This document shows positions 1 to 8,493 of a DNA stretch of 64,000 bases, in pieces. The DNA comes from Pseudomonas maumuensis (GTDB lineage: Bacteria; Pseudomonadota; Gammaproteobacteria; Pseudomonadales; Pseudomonadaceae). Each line of letters begins with the position of its first letter. Positions within the stretch are counted from its first letter, which is position 1. The notes below the pieces were generated by a model. That model ran no database searches. It was not told where the DNA came from and saw nothing but the letters and a program-made list of their open reading frames with translations. Both the position numbers and the translations under genes were made by a program. The DNA is taken from assembly GCF_019139675.1 (NCBI RefSeq), contig NZ_CP077077.1, positions 4,402,001 through 4,466,000 on the forward strand. The letters run 5' to 3'.

Positions 1-1
1 C

Positions 2-763
2 CTGGTGATCTCCCAGGACACCAGCGCCTACGGCGTCGACGTCAAGTACAAGACCGATTTCTGGAACGGCCGCCCGGTCAAGACCCGCATGCTCGAGCTG
101 TGCGAGGCGCTGAGCAGCCTGGGTGCCTGGGTGCGTCTGCATTATGTCTACCCGTACCCGAACGTCGACGACGTGATTCCGCTGATGGCCGCCGGCAAGA
201 TCCTGCCGTACCTGGACATCCCGTTCCAGCACGCCAGCCCCAAGGTGCTCAAGTCGATGAAGCGCCCGGCCTTCGAAGACCGCACCCTGGCGCGCATCAA
301 GAACTGGCGTGAACAGTGCCCTGAGCTGGTGATCCGCTCGACCTTCATCGTCGGCTTCCCCGGCGAAACCGAGGAAGACTTCCAGTACCTGCTGGATTGG
401 CTGACCGAAGCTCAACTCGACCGCGTCGGCTGCTTCCAGTACTCGCCAGTCGAAGGCGCCCCGGCCAACGACCTGGGCCTGGAAGAGGTGCCGGACGACG
501 TCAAGCAGGACCGTTGGGACCGCTTCATGGCCCACCAGCAGGCGATCAGCACCGCGCGCCTGCAACTGCGCATCGGCAAGGAGATCGAAGTGTTGATCGA
601 CGAGGTCGAGGAACAGGGCTCGGTGGGCCGCAGCTTCTTCGACGCGCCGGAGATCGACGGCAGCGTGTTCATCGACGGCGACCATGGCTTCAAGCCCGGC
701 GACAAGGTCCGTTGCCGTATCGTCGATGCCGACGAGTACGACATGTGGGCCGAGCCCATCTGA
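2..763 (+). CDS. rimO: Ribosomal protein S12 methylthiotransferase RimO, C-terminal part
   Basis: This is the 3' end of a gene whose start lies before the window. RimO is a radical-SAM enzyme that adds a methylthio group to the aspartate of ribosomal protein S12. The CxxxCxxC cluster motif lies outside the window. Visible are the later part of the radical-SAM barrel ([28 protein letters not shown]) and a C-terminal TRAM domain (from about [16 protein letters not shown] to the end) used for substrate binding. The reading frame is open from base 2. A strong terminator follows. RimO is chosen over the tRNA enzyme MiaB because of the [14 protein letters not shown] stretch and the RimO-like TRAM end. 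Confidence 0.93.
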   Translation: MVISQDTSAYGVDVKYKTDFWNGRPVKTRMLELCEALSSLGAWVRLHYVYPYPNVDDVIPLMAAGKILPYLDIPFQHASPKVLKSMKRPAFEDRTLARIKNWREQCPELVIRSTFIVGFPGETEEDFQYLLDWLTEAQLDRVGCFQYSPVEGAPANDLGLEEVPDDVKQDRWDRFMAHQQAISTARLQLRIGKEIEVLIDEVEEQGSVGRSFFDAPEIDGSVFIDGDHGFKPGDKVRCRIVDADEYDMWAEPI

Positions 764-778
764 GCGAAACCCGCCTGA

Positions 779-810
779 AAATACCCCGCCAGCTGGCGGG
801 GTATTTTTTT
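779..810 (+). terminator. Rho-independent terminator after rimO
   Basis: An 11-bp inverted repeat, AATACCCCGCC / GGCGGGGTATT, with a 4-nt loop is followed by a run of T. It lies 16 bases after the rimO stop and before the next gene. Confidence 0.9.
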
Positions 811-848
811 GCATCTATGTTTTCCTCAATGGCCAAGAGGATCACTGG

Positions 849-1307
849 ATGGCGCCCACCGTCACGCTGCAGACACCGCACCTGAGCGACTACCCCGAAC
901 TGGTCCAGGTGTGGGAGGCATCGGTCCGCGCCACCCATGACTTCCTGCCCGAGGGCTACATCGTCCTGCTGCGCGAACACGTGCTGCACAAGTACCTCGA
1001 CGCCGTGATGCTGGTCTGCTGCAAGGACGCCAGACGGCGCATCCTCGGTTTTGCCGGCGTAGCCAACGGCCGCGTCGACTTGCTCTTCGTCATGCCAGAG
1101 CATCGTGGTCAGGGTGTCGGTCAGCGCCTACTGAGACACGCGGTGAACGAGCTCAACGCCGAGCGCCTGGACGTCAACGAGCAGAACCCTCAAGCACTGG
1201 GTTTTTACCTGCACGAGGGGTTCGAAGTGTACGGGCGCTCGGAGACCGACGGTCTGGGGCAGCCCTACCCGCTATTGCATATGAGGCTTGCTCGTACAGC
1301 ATCCTAG
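849..1307 (+). CDS. GNAT-family N-acetyltransferase
   Basis: A 152-residue protein of the Gcn5-related acetyltransferase fold. The acetyl-CoA pyrophosphate loop is visible as PEHRGQGVGQRLL (motif A, R/Q-x-x-G-x-G/A), followed by the typical second half LDVNEQNPQALGFYLHEGFEV. The overall pattern resembles YjaB/PhnO-like small acetyltransferases. The ATG at 849 is used because the frame upstream runs through the rimO terminator. Substrate unknown. It stands alone between the rimO terminator and an RNA-modification-type gene. Confidence 0.82.
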   Translation: MAPTVTLQTPHLSDYPELVQVWEASVRATHDFLPEGYIVLLREHVLHKYLDAVMLVCCKDARRRILGFAGVANGRVDLLFVMPEHRGQGVGQRLLRHAVNELNAERLDVNEQNPQALGFYLHEGFEVYGRSETDGLGQPYPLLHMRLARTAS

Positions 1308-1428
1308 GACGCAAGCCTAGGAAACCACTACCCCGCTCTGAAATGGCGGAAATGACATCGATTTGCAGCCGCTGACTTGCGCAGGCAGGTACAATGAAGG
1401 CTTTCCCTGCCACGTGATGCCCGTGTCC

Positions 1429-2139
1429 ATGTCCGAACCCATTCGTCTCTCCAAACGCCTTATCGAACAGCTTGGCTGCTCCCGCCGGGAGGCCGAGCTG
1501 TATATCGAAGGAGGCTGGGTCACCGTCGACGACGTGGTGGTCGAACAGCCGCAGTTCAAGGTCGCCGGACAACGTGTTGAACTGCTCCCCGGTGCCCGCG
1601 CCGAGACGCTCGAGCCGGTGACCCTGCTGCTCAACCAGCAGGCCGGCCAAAACAGCGCAAGCGCCCTGGCCAGCATCAGCATGGCCAGCCTCAGCGAAGC
1701 GCACCGCGAGGGCGTGCGCCCGTTACATGGACATTTCGCCCGCCAGGCCTGCATCGTCCCGCTGTTGCCCGGCGCCAGTGGCCTGCAGCTGTTCACCCAG
1801 GACTGGCGCGTAACCCGCAAGCTCGAGGCCGACCTGCGCCGCATGGAGCAGGAATACATCGTCCAGGTCAGTGGTGAGGCCAAACCCGGCGCCCTCGAAC
1901 GCCTGGCCCGTGGCGTGGAGCGCAAGGGTGTCGAACTGCCGAAGGCCAAGGCCAGCTGGCAGAACGAGCAACACCTGCGCATCGTGCTGAAGAACCCGCA
2001 ACCGGGCTTGATCGAACAACTTTGCGAAACCGCCGGCCTCAAGGTGCTGGCGATGCGCCGCATCCGCCTTGGCGGGGTATCGATGGGCAAACTGCCCCTG
2101 GGCCAGTGGCGCTACGTAGCCGCTACAGAACGCTTCTAG
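1429..2139 (+). CDS. RsuA/RluB-family pseudouridine synthase-like protein lacking the catalytic Asp
   Basis: A 236-residue protein with an N-terminal S4 RNA-binding domain (residues 1-50, RLSKRLIEQLGCSRREAELY) and a RsuA/RluB/E/F-type synthase domain. In active members the signature reads GRLDxDTxGLLLLTNDG with an essential Asp; here residues 111-126 read PLLPGASGLQLFTQDW, so the Asp is gone. The later Q-V/I-R-R segment is also replaced (NPQPGLIEQL), while the final RIRLGGVSMGKLPLGQWR block is kept. It may bind RNA without catalysis, or use altered chemistry. ATG 1429 is chosen because the S4 domain starts there; ATG 1417 is an alternative. Annotation pipelines would probably call it an rRNA pseudouridine synthase. 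Confidence 0.8.
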   Translation: MSEPIRLSKRLIEQLGCSRREAELYIEGGWVTVDDVVVEQPQFKVAGQRVELLPGARAETLEPVTLLLNQQAGQNSASALASISMASLSEAHREGVRPLHGHFARQACIVPLLPGASGLQLFTQDWRVTRKLEADLRRMEQEYIVQVSGEAKPGALERLARGVERKGVELPKAKASWQNEQHLRIVLKNPQPGLIEQLCETAGLKVLAMRRIRLGGVSMGKLPLGQWRYVAATERF

Positions 2140-2189
2140 CATTACCGCCGCGCAATGACTGACGCGGCAACAGAACAGGATTCGCTGCA

Positions 2190-2651
2190 ATGAACCACAA
2201 CGATGTACTGCGCAGCCTGCGCTACATGCTCAAGGCCAACGACCAGAAAATGGCCGAGATCATCAAACTTTCGGGCCTTGAGGTTTCCGCCGAGGCCATC
2301 GCCACCTACGTGAAAAAGGAAGAGGAGCCCGGCTTCGTACGCTGCCCAGACAAGGTCATCGCGCATTTCCTCGACGGCCTGGTGATCCACCGCCGTGGCC
2401 GCGATGACAGCCGCCCGCCCCAGCCGATCGAGGTGCCGGTAACCAACAACACCGTGCTCAAGAAGCTGCGGGTGGCCTTCGAGTTGAAGGAGGACGACTT
2501 GCACGCGGTGCTCAAATCCGTCGATTTTCCAGTGTCCAAACCGGAGCTGAGCGCGCTGTTCCGCAAGGTCGGCCACGACAATTACCGCCCCTGTGGCGAC
2601 CAGTTGCTGCGCAACTTCCTCAAGGGCTTGACCCTTCGCGTGCGCGGCTGA
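2190..2651 (+). CDS. DUF1456 (YehS-like) protein
   Basis: A 153-residue protein made of two similar halves of about 70 residues: MNHNDVLRSLRYMLKANDQKMAEI near the start and VTNNTVLKKLRVAFELKEDDLHAV in the middle. Such tandem repeats are characteristic of the DUF1456/YehS family, whose function is not known. No membrane segments or signal peptide are visible. It starts 50 bases after the RsuA-like gene, and the following trmO begins 6 bases after its stop, so the two probably share a transcript. Confidence 0.82.
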   Translation: MNHNDVLRSLRYMLKANDQKMAEIIKLSGLEVSAEAIATYVKKEEEPGFVRCPDKVIAHFLDGLVIHRRGRDDSRPPQPIEVPVTNNTVLKKLRVAFELKEDDLHAVLKSVDFPVSKPELSALFRKVGHDNYRPCGDQLLRNFLKGLTLRVRG

Positions 2652-2657
2652 GCCGTG

Positions 2658-3353
2658 ATGCAGCATACCGTCACGCCGGTCGGCATCGTCCGCTCCTGCT
2701 TCAAGGAGAAGTTCGCCATTCCGCGCCAGCCCCGGCTGGCACCGGCCGCCCGTGGCGTGCTGGAACTGCTGCCACCCTTTGACCAGGGCGATGCCGTCGA
2801 AGGGCTGGAACAGGTCAGCCATGTGTGGCTGCTGTTCCTGTTCCACCAGGCGCTGGAAGACAAGCCACGCCTGAAGGTGCGTCCACCGCGCCTGGGCGGC
2901 AACAAGAGCATGGGGGTGTTCGCCACCCGGGCCACCCACCGGCCCAATGGCATCGGCCAGTCAGTGGTACGCCTGGAAGGCATCGAACCCGGTCGGCTGT
3001 TGCTCTCTGGAATCGACCTGCTGGATGGCACCCCGGTGCTGGATATCAAGCCTTATGTGCCCTACGCGGACAGTATCGTCGGCGCATCGAACCTGATGGC
3101 CAGTGATGCTCCGGAGGCGATTGCCGTCGATTGGAGCGAAACCGCTCTGCTCCAGGCCCGCGAGCATGCGCTGCGCCTGAATGAGCCGCTGGTGGAGTTG
3201 ATCGAGCAGTGCCTGGCCCAAGACCCACGGCCGGCCTACCAGATGCCGCCACCGGAGCGGGTGTATGGAGTGAAGTTCTGGGATGTACAGGTGAGGTGGC
3301 ACTATCCGCAACCCGATGTGATACGGGTGCTGGAAGTCATGCCGGAAGGTTGA
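2658..3353 (+). CDS. trmO: tRNA (N6-threonylcarbamoyladenosine37-N6)-methyltransferase TrmO
   Basis: TrmO (TsaA/YaeB family) N6-methylates t6A37 in certain tRNAs using SAM. The 231-residue product has the N-terminal VTPVGIVRSCFKEKFAIPRQ strand, the THRPNGIGQSVVRL motif and the DIKPYVPYAD motif, all diagnostic of the family, then a C-terminal extension as in E. coli YaeB. Start options are GTG 2655 and ATG 2658; ATG is preferred. It is the last gene before a bidirectional terminator shared with the convergent fpr. Confidence 0.9.
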   Translation: MQHTVTPVGIVRSCFKEKFAIPRQPRLAPAARGVLELLPPFDQGDAVEGLEQVSHVWLLFLFHQALEDKPRLKVRPPRLGGNKSMGVFATRATHRPNGIGQSVVRLEGIEPGRLLLSGIDLLDGTPVLDIKPYVPYADSIVGASNLMASDAPEAIAVDWSETALLQAREHALRLNEPLVELIEQCLAQDPRPAYQMPPPERVYGVKFWDVQVRWHYPQPDVIRVLEVMPEG

Positions 3354-3407
3354 AGCTCCACAGTAACGGCGGGATCCCTGCGAGAGTGCCCCCGATGAGC
3401 ACCAGGC

Positions 3408-3439
3408 AAAAAAAACGCAGAACCAAGTCTGCGTTTTTT
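3408..3439. terminator. Bidirectional terminator between trmO and fpr
   Basis: AAAACGCAGA and TCTGCGTTTT form a 10-bp stem flanked by an A-run on one side and a T-run on the other. It can therefore end both the rightward trmO transcript and the leftward fpr transcript. Confidence 0.88.
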
Positions 3440-3454
3440 GTTACCGCACTCGCC

Positions 3455-4234
3455 TTACTTCTCGACGAACGCACGCTCGATCAGGTAGTCGCCCGGTTCA
3501 CGCATGCGCGGGGAGATCTTCAGGCCGAAGCTATCCAGCACTTCACTGGTCTCATCGAGCATGCTCGGGCTACCGCAAATCATCGCACGGTCGTCCTGCG
3601 GGTTGATCGGAGGCAGGCCGATATCGCTGAACAGCTTGCCGCTGCGCATCAGGTCGGTCAGACGGCCCTGGTTTTCGAAAGGCTCGCGGGTGACGGTCGG
3701 ATAGTAGATCAGTTTGTCGCGCACCGACTCACCGAAGAACTCATTCTGCGGCAAGTGCTCAGTGATGAACTCGCGGTAGGCCACTTCGTTCACATAGCGT
3801 ACGCCATGCACCAGAATCACTTTTTCGAAGCGCTCGTAGGTCTCTGGGTCCTGGATGACGCTCATGAACGGTGCAAGCCCGGTACCGGTGCTCAGCAGGT
3901 ACAGGTGCTTGCCCGGGTTCAGGTCGTCCAGTACCAGGGTGCCGGTAGGTTTCTTGCTGATGATGATCTCGTCGCCTTCCTTCAGGTGCTGCAGCTGGGA
4001 AGTCAGCGGACCATCCGGCACCTTGATGCTGAAGAACTCCAGGTGCTCTTCCCAGTTCGGCGAGGCGATGGAGTAGGCGCGCATGAGCGGACGGCCGCTG
4101 TCCTGCTGCAGGCCGATCATCACGAACTGACCGTTCTCGAAGCGCAGGCCCGGATCACGGGTGCACTTGAAGCTGAACAGGGTGTCGTTCCAGTGGTGCA
4201 CACTGAGGACACGTTCGTGGTTCATGTTGCTCAT
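3455..4234 (-). CDS. fpr: Ferredoxin/flavodoxin--NADP(+) reductase Fpr
   Basis: A 259-residue FAD protein moving electrons between NADPH and ferredoxin/flavodoxin, used in redox-stress defence and Fe-S repair. FAD-binding RAYSIASPNWEE (RxYS motif) and the NADP-binding STGTGLAPFMSVI are clear, with a family-typical C-terminus ending in FVEK. The ATG at 4234 has AGGAG eight bases upstream; an internal ATG at 4225 is less well placed. It is divergent from finR with a 120-bp intergenic region. In P. putida, FinR activates fpr under superoxide stress, and the arrangement here matches. Confidence 0.95.
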   Translation of the reverse strand: MSNMNHERVLSVHHWNDTLFSFKCTRDPGLRFENGQFVMIGLQQDSGRPLMRAYSIASPNWEEHLEFFSIKVPDGPLTSQLQHLKEGDEIIISKKPTGTLVLDDLNPGKHLYLLSTGTGLAPFMSVIQDPETYERFEKVILVHGVRYVNEVAYREFITEHLPQNEFFGESVRDKLIYYPTVTREPFENQGRLTDLMRSGKLFSDIGLPPINPQDDRAMICGSPSMLDETSEVLDSFGLKISPRMREPGDYLIERAFVEK

Positions 4235-4354
4235 CGATGGGGCTCCTGAAGGAAAACGCGGCGCGCGCAAGACGCGCAGTTGCGCGATAGTTTAGGGGCA
4301 GCGACAATATCTGTTAACTGAATTATCAAGATATGTGTTATCGGTTATATAGAT

Positions 4355-5281
4355 ATGCGATTCACACTTCGTCAGCTCCAGGTTTTCGTCGCCGTCGCCC
4401 AGCACCAGAGTGTGTCCCGGGCCGCGGGCGTACTGGCCTTGTCGCAATCTGCGGCGAGTACCTCAATTACCGAACTGGAGCGCCAATCCAGCTGCCAGCT
4501 GTTCGACCGTGCCGGTAAACGCCTAAGCCTCAACGCCCTGGGCCATCAACTGCTGCCCCAGGCCGTTGCACTGCTCGACCAGGCCAAGGAAATCGAAGAC
4601 CTGCTCAACGGCAAGTCGGGGTTCGGCTCGCTGGCTGTCGGTGCCACCCTGACCATCGGCAACTACCTGGCCACCTTGCTGATCGGCAGCTTCATGCAGG
4701 TACACCCGGAAAGCCAGGTCAAGTTGCACGTGCAGAACACCGCACATATCGTGCAACAAGTTGCCCACTACGAAATTGACCTGGGTCTAATCGAAGGCGA
4801 CTGCAACCACCCCGATCTCGAAGTGCAGCCCTGGGTGGAGGATGAGCTGGTAGTGTTCTGTGCGCCACAGCATCCGCTGGCCAAGATCGGCCATGCCGAC
4901 ATCGAGCAACTTTCCCATGAAGCCTGGATCCTGCGCGAACAGGGCTCGGGAACGCGCCTGACCTTCGACCAGGCCATGCGTCATCATCGCGCCAACCTGA
5001 ACATCCGCCTGGAGCTGGAACATACCGAAGCGATCAAGCGGGCCGTGGAATCGGGACTGGGCATTGGTTGCATTTCCCGCCTGGCCCTGCGCGACGCCTT
5101 CCGCCGCGGCAGCCTGGTGCCGGTGGAAACACCGGCGCTGGACCTGTCGCGGCAGTTCTATTTCATCTGGCACAAACAGAAGTACCAGACCTCGGCCATG
5201 CGTGAATTCCTCGAACTGTGCCGCAGCTTCACCGCCGGCGTACGGCGCAGCGACGAGATCGTGCTGCCAACGATAGCCTGA
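4355..5281 (+). CDS. finR: LysR-type transcriptional regulator FinR
   Basis: A 308-residue LysR-family protein. The N-terminal winged helix-turn-helix is clear (MRFTLRQLQVFVAVAQHQSV, then ALSQSAASTSITELE), and the remainder has the two-lobed effector domain fold (VGATLTIGNYLA, DLGLIEGDCNHPDL, WILREQGSGTRLTFD). Length and divergent position next to fpr match FinR of P. putida, which activates fpr and influences sulfur/redox genes. The stop lies 4 bases from the convergent dgkA stop, and no hairpin is seen between them. Confidence 0.9.
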   Translation: MRFTLRQLQVFVAVAQHQSVSRAAGVLALSQSAASTSITELERQSSCQLFDRAGKRLSLNALGHQLLPQAVALLDQAKEIEDLLNGKSGFGSLAVGATLTIGNYLATLLIGSFMQVHPESQVKLHVQNTAHIVQQVAHYEIDLGLIEGDCNHPDLEVQPWVEDELVVFCAPQHPLAKIGHADIEQLSHEAWILREQGSGTRLTFDQAMRHHRANLNIRLELEHTEAIKRAVESGLGIGCISRLALRDAFRRGSLVPVETPALDLSRQFYFIWHKQKYQTSAMREFLELCRSFTAGVRRSDEIVLPTIA

Positions 5282-5285
5282 TCGC

Positions 5286-5651
5286 TCAACCGAGCAGGAT
5301 CACGCCCCACACCACCGCGACCATGCTCATTGCCACCAGTTGCGCGGCGCTGCCCATGTCCTTCGCGTTCTTCGACAGCGGGTGGCGGTCCAGAGATATA
5401 CGGTCGATGGCCGCCTCAACCGCCGAATTGAGCAACTCGACGATCAGCCCCAGCAGGCACACCGCGATCAGGATCGCCCGCTCGCCGCGACTGACCGGCA
5501 GCCAGAAGGCAATCGGTATCAGCAGCACATTGAGCAGTACCAGTTGACGGAAGGCGGCCTCGCCCTTGAAGGCGGTGCGCAGGCCGTCGAACGAATAGCT
5601 GGCGGCATTGACGATACGTTTGAGGCCGGTCTGGCCTTTGAATGGCGACAT
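5286..5651 (-). CDS. dgkA: Diacylglycerol kinase DgkA
   Basis: A 121-residue inner-membrane enzyme that phosphorylates diacylglycerol with ATP, recycling lipid released by membrane-derived glucan or LPS modification. Three membrane segments are visible (LVLLNVLLIPIAFWL, ILIAVCLLGLIVELL, LVAMSMVAVVWGVILL), with the family signature ELLNSAVEAAIDRI and the KNAKDMGSAAQ motif carrying catalytic and ATP-contacting residues. It is next to the erdR-type regulator, an arrangement shared with other Pseudomonas. Confidence 0.95.
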   Translation of the reverse strand: MSPFKGQTGLKRIVNAASYSFDGLRTAFKGEAAFRQLVLLNVLLIPIAFWLPVSRGERAILIAVCLLGLIVELLNSAVEAAIDRISLDRHPLSKNAKDMGSAAQLVAMSMVAVVWGVILLG

Positions 5652-5728
5652 GTAGGTCCGTCACTTCACCGAAGAAAGGCCAGCAGGCTAATCTGACCGT
5701 GGTCAAAAAAGCGTGAATGCACGGGTAC

Positions 5729-6379
5729 TTAACTGCCCGAAACCGATTCAAGCTGTTGCAGCAGCAGTGCCGCCTGGGTACGCGTGCGCACGCCCAGTTT
5801 GCGGAAAATAGCTGTCACGTGAGCCTTGATGGTCGCCTCCGAGACACTCAGTTCATAGGCGATCTGCTTGTTCAGCAACCCTTCGCAGACCATGGTCAGC
5901 ACACGGAACTGCTGCGGAGTGAGACTGGCCAAACCTTCGCTGGCAGCCTTGGCCTCGGCTGACACATCGACCTTCTCGAACGCCTGCGGTGGCCACCAGA
6001 CATCGCCGTCGAGCACATTACGCACGGCTTCCTGGATCTTACTCAGTTCGCTGGACTTGGGAATGAAACCGCTGGCGCCAAACTCGCGGGACTTCACCAC
6101 GACCGCCGCCTCTTCCTGAGCCGAGACCATCACCACCGGGATCTGCGGGTATTGGCCACGCAGCAGGACCAGGCCGGAGAAGCCATAGGCACCGGGCATG
6201 TTCAGGTCCAGCAGGACCAGGTCCCAGTCGGCTTTTTCGGTCAGGCTGGTTTCCAGTTCGGCGATGCTCGCCACCTCGACCAAGCGCACATCCGGGCCCA
6301 GGCCGAGGGTAACGGCCTGGCGCATTGCGCTACGGAACAGCGGGTGGTCATCGGCAATCAGGATTTCGTATGTAGCCAT
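5729..6379 (-). CDS. erdR: LuxR/NarL-type response regulator, ErdR-like
   Basis: A 216-residue regulator with a receiver domain (residues ~5-125; IADDHPLFRSA, phospho-Asp in LVLLDLNMPGAYG, VMVSAQ, Lys in GFIPKSS) and a C-terminal LuxR helix-turn-helix (LTPQQFRVLTMVCEGLLNKQIAYELSVSEATIKAHVTAI shown as separate motifs LTPQQFRV and SEATIKAHV). Position beside dgkA matches ErdR, described in Pseudomonas for ethanol-oxidation control. ATG 6379 is used because the upstream frame shows no coding character. No partner histidine kinase is in the window. About 257 bases without a gene follow up to the next gene; nothing was recognised in them. Confidence 0.85.
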   Translation of the reverse strand: MATYEILIADDHPLFRSAMRQAVTLGLGPDVRLVEVASIAELETSLTEKADWDLVLLDLNMPGAYGFSGLVLLRGQYPQIPVVMVSAQEEAAVVVKSREFGASGFIPKSSELSKIQEAVRNVLDGDVWWPPQAFEKVDVSAEAKAASEGLASLTPQQFRVLTMVCEGLLNKQIAYELSVSEATIKAHVTAIFRKLGVRTRTQAALLLQQLESVSGS

Positions 6380-6636
6380 CGATCTAAGGATCCTGTTCTG
6401 TACCAGGCGCAGGGGGTACGGGGAACGCCTGGCGGGCAACTCATGGCGCGAACGGCAGGGCCGCCGGCCGGGATGGCACGGCGAAGTCCGGGGTAACAGC
6501 AGCTTCGTCGTGCCCGAAGCGGCGCCAAGGATGCCGAGCACGCCCCGGGTGGTCAAGCCAATTGCCCGGTCGTCCCCGCCTACCCTGGCTGCCAGCCCCG
6601 ACAGTATGTACCAATCCGCCGCGCCTGCCCCTTGGA

Positions 6637-7347
6637 CTATAGGAAGGTATGCAAACGCTGGTGGACCTCGTCCTGCTCATCCAGCGCCAAGCGCCGCTTG
6701 CCGCTGAGGTAGTGCAGGCTGAACACATCCAGGTAGGCATCCAGGGCCTGCGAGGCCTGGCTGTCACCGGCCAGCTCCAGGCACATGGCGGCGACTTCGG
6801 CGGTACAGAAGTGATCGTCACGTTTGGAGCGGCGCAGGCGGTAGCGCGACATCTGCTCGGCCTGCAGGCTCAGCACCGGGAAACGGTCGAGATAGGGGCT
6901 CTTGCGGAACATCTTGCGCGCCTCGGTCCAGGTGGCGTCGAGCAGGATGAACAGCGGGCGCTTGCCCGGTTCACGCAGCACCTCGCTGACCACACGGTCC
7001 TCTTTGACGAACTCGCCGGGGAAGACGATATAAGGCTGCCAGCGCGGATCGTCCAGTAACGCCAGCAGGCCTTCGTCCACCGAGGTACGCAACCAGCCAA
7101 AGGCGGAGGTATCCTCAATCACGTCGGCAATCAGCCATCCCGTGTTGGTCGGTTTCAGTGGCTCGGTGTCATGCATCAGCAGGCACATGCCGGCCTCTGC
7201 CGGCACCCGCGGTTTCCACGCGCACAGGCAGTGCGTGGCGATCACCCGGCAATCCGGGCAGCGCTCGGCTCGCGAGCCGCGGGCGACAAAAGGTTTGATG
7301 CTGCGCGCCAGGCGCTCGGCGCGCAGCCGCGCTACCGCGTGGCTCAT
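6637..7347 (-). CDS. DTW-domain protein, probable tRNA-uridine aminocarboxypropyltransferase
   Basis: A 236-residue DTW-domain protein. Members such as E. coli TapT (YfiP) transfer the aminocarboxypropyl group of SAM to a uridine in tRNA (acp3U). Evidence: N-terminal cysteine cluster CPDCRVIATHCLC (metal-binding type), the DTW motif in LLDATWTEARKM, then LRRSKRDDHFCTAEVAA matching the conserved S-x-E block. The ATG at 7347 starts just before the conserved region. Substrate is inferred from the family. Confidence 0.83.
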   Translation of the reverse strand: MSHAVARLRAERLARSIKPFVARGSRAERCPDCRVIATHCLCAWKPRVPAEAGMCLLMHDTEPLKPTNTGWLIADVIEDTSAFGWLRTSVDEGLLALLDDPRWQPYIVFPGEFVKEDRVVSEVLREPGKRPLFILLDATWTEARKMFRKSPYLDRFPVLSLQAEQMSRYRLRRSKRDDHFCTAEVAAMCLELAGDSQASQALDAYLDVFSLHYLSGKRRLALDEQDEVHQRLHTFL

Positions 7348-7461
7348 GGCTGCAGGCCTTGGCAGAAAGATGGAAGGGGCACGACGACGACTCGGTAAAA
7401 ACAAAACGTGAGTCTACCAGAGCACACGTCATTTGCCGTGCAGCCCTTGCGGCCGCTCCTT

Positions 7462-7467
7462 TATAAT
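7462..7467 (+). promoter_or_regulatory. Consensus -10 hexamer upstream of the PA3611-like gene
   Basis: An exact TATAAT lies about 95 bases before the next start codon. No good -35 is found at 16-18 bases upstream (only TGCAGC), so a promoter is plausible but unproven. Confidence 0.35.
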
Positions 7468-7560
7468 CAATGGCTCAGGCGGCCGGGGAACCCAGCAGTT
7501 TCATGGAACGCCGCCCGCCGGCGCAGGTCAAAGCGCCAGTCATCGAACCAGGAGAGATCC

Positions 7561-7980
7561 ATGCTGCGTCTTATCGTCCCGACCCTGAGCCTGTTGCTCG
7601 CCCTGCCCCTGGCCGCCCAGGCCGCTTCCAAGCAGGAATACGAGCTGACCCAGATGCTGCAGAAGGTCGCCAAGGAAAGCAGCGTTGGCACCCCCCGGGC
7701 AATCAACGAAGACATCCTCGACCAGGGCTATACCGTCGAAGGCAAGGCACTGGTCAATCACCTGAGCGTGCGCCAGGAGCATGCCCAGGGAATGCAGGCC
7801 AACCCCGCGCAGGTGCGCAGCCAACTGGGTGACAGCGTTTGCCGTAACAATGGTTACCGTCAGCTGATGTCCAAAGGCGCGGTGATGGTCTACCGCTTCA
7901 CCGTGTACAAGACCAATCAACCGGTCATGGACCAGGCGTTCGACGCTGCCAGCTGCGCGGCTGGCAACAAGAAGAAGTGA
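7561..7980 (+). CDS. PA3611-family secreted protein
   Basis: A 139-residue protein with a clear signal peptide (MLRLIVPTLSLLLALPLAAQA, cleavage after AQA) and a small C-terminal domain containing two cysteines (SVCRNNG, AASCAAG) that could form a disulfide. Sequence, length and location between the DTW-type gene and the LOG gene match PA3611 of P. aeruginosa, annotated as a quorum-sensing-regulated virulence factor of unknown biochemical role. GGAGAG sits 6-11 bases before the ATG. Confidence 0.78.
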   Translation: MLRLIVPTLSLLLALPLAAQAASKQEYELTQMLQKVAKESSVGTPRAINEDILDQGYTVEGKALVNHLSVRQEHAQGMQANPAQVRSQLGDSVCRNNGYRQLMSKGAVMVYRFTVYKTNQPVMDQAFDAASCAAGNKKK

Positions 7981-7981
7981 T

Positions 7982-8188
7982 TCAGGCCAGCTGATCGCTG
8001 TCCCTAGCGCGCCGCTGCTCATCTTCGGCGCGCAACTCGGCCAACAGTGCCTGCAGGTAAGGCGAGTGCCCCTCACTCCCCTGCAGGCGACGCAAGCACT
8101 CCCCCTCCAGGCTCAGGTGATGAACCTTTGCCTCGCGCTCGAGCAACTGCAACAGTTGCCCATCCACCTCGATCACCAGCCGGCGCAT
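7982..8188 (-). CDS. Small hypothetical protein, possible ribbon-helix-helix
   Basis: A 68-residue charged protein. The opening MRRLVIEVDGQLLQLLEREA suggests a beta strand then helices, as in ribbon-helix-helix DNA-binding proteins, but this is only a resemblance. ATG 8188 is favoured because GAGG lies seven bases upstream; ATG 8206 is an alternative. It is convergent with the PA3611-like gene, with stops 1 base apart. Confidence 0.6.
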   Translation of the reverse strand: MRRLVIEVDGQLLQLLEREAKVHHLSLEGECLRRLQGSEGHSPYLQALLAELRAEDEQRRARDSDQLA

Positions 8189-8493
8189 ACCGCCACCTCG
8201 CTGCATCGCCCTTCTGTCCCCAGTTAACCAAAGCGCTGCTGCACCTGGATCCCGTCTGACCGGCGGTAACGGCACGCCTGTGGCGGCACGAAGCCGCGCC
8301 AGCGTCTAGATTGATAACGAGTACCCATAACAACGACAACGCGATGGAACTGCCACTGCAACAATGGCCTTGAAGGCCTACTGCAACGCTCGGGGGGCAC
8401 ACTCGAGCCACAGCAGCCAGCGACACACGCAGTGTCGCGGCCGGGACCTGCCATCGATCCGGTCAGAGGTTTTGCTGCAGAAGGAGACGTTGA
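8189..8493. other. Intergenic region, 305 bases
   Basis: Lies between two divergent genes and must hold their promoters. No convincing -35/-10 pair, operator or RNA was recognised. A good Shine-Dalgarno sequence (AAGGAGA) precedes the rightward gene. Confidence 0.5.

Noticed and set aside
1363..1395. Sigma70 promoter before the RsuA-like gene (TTGCAG and TACAAT)
   Set aside because: The spacing of 21 bases is too long and no better -35 was found.
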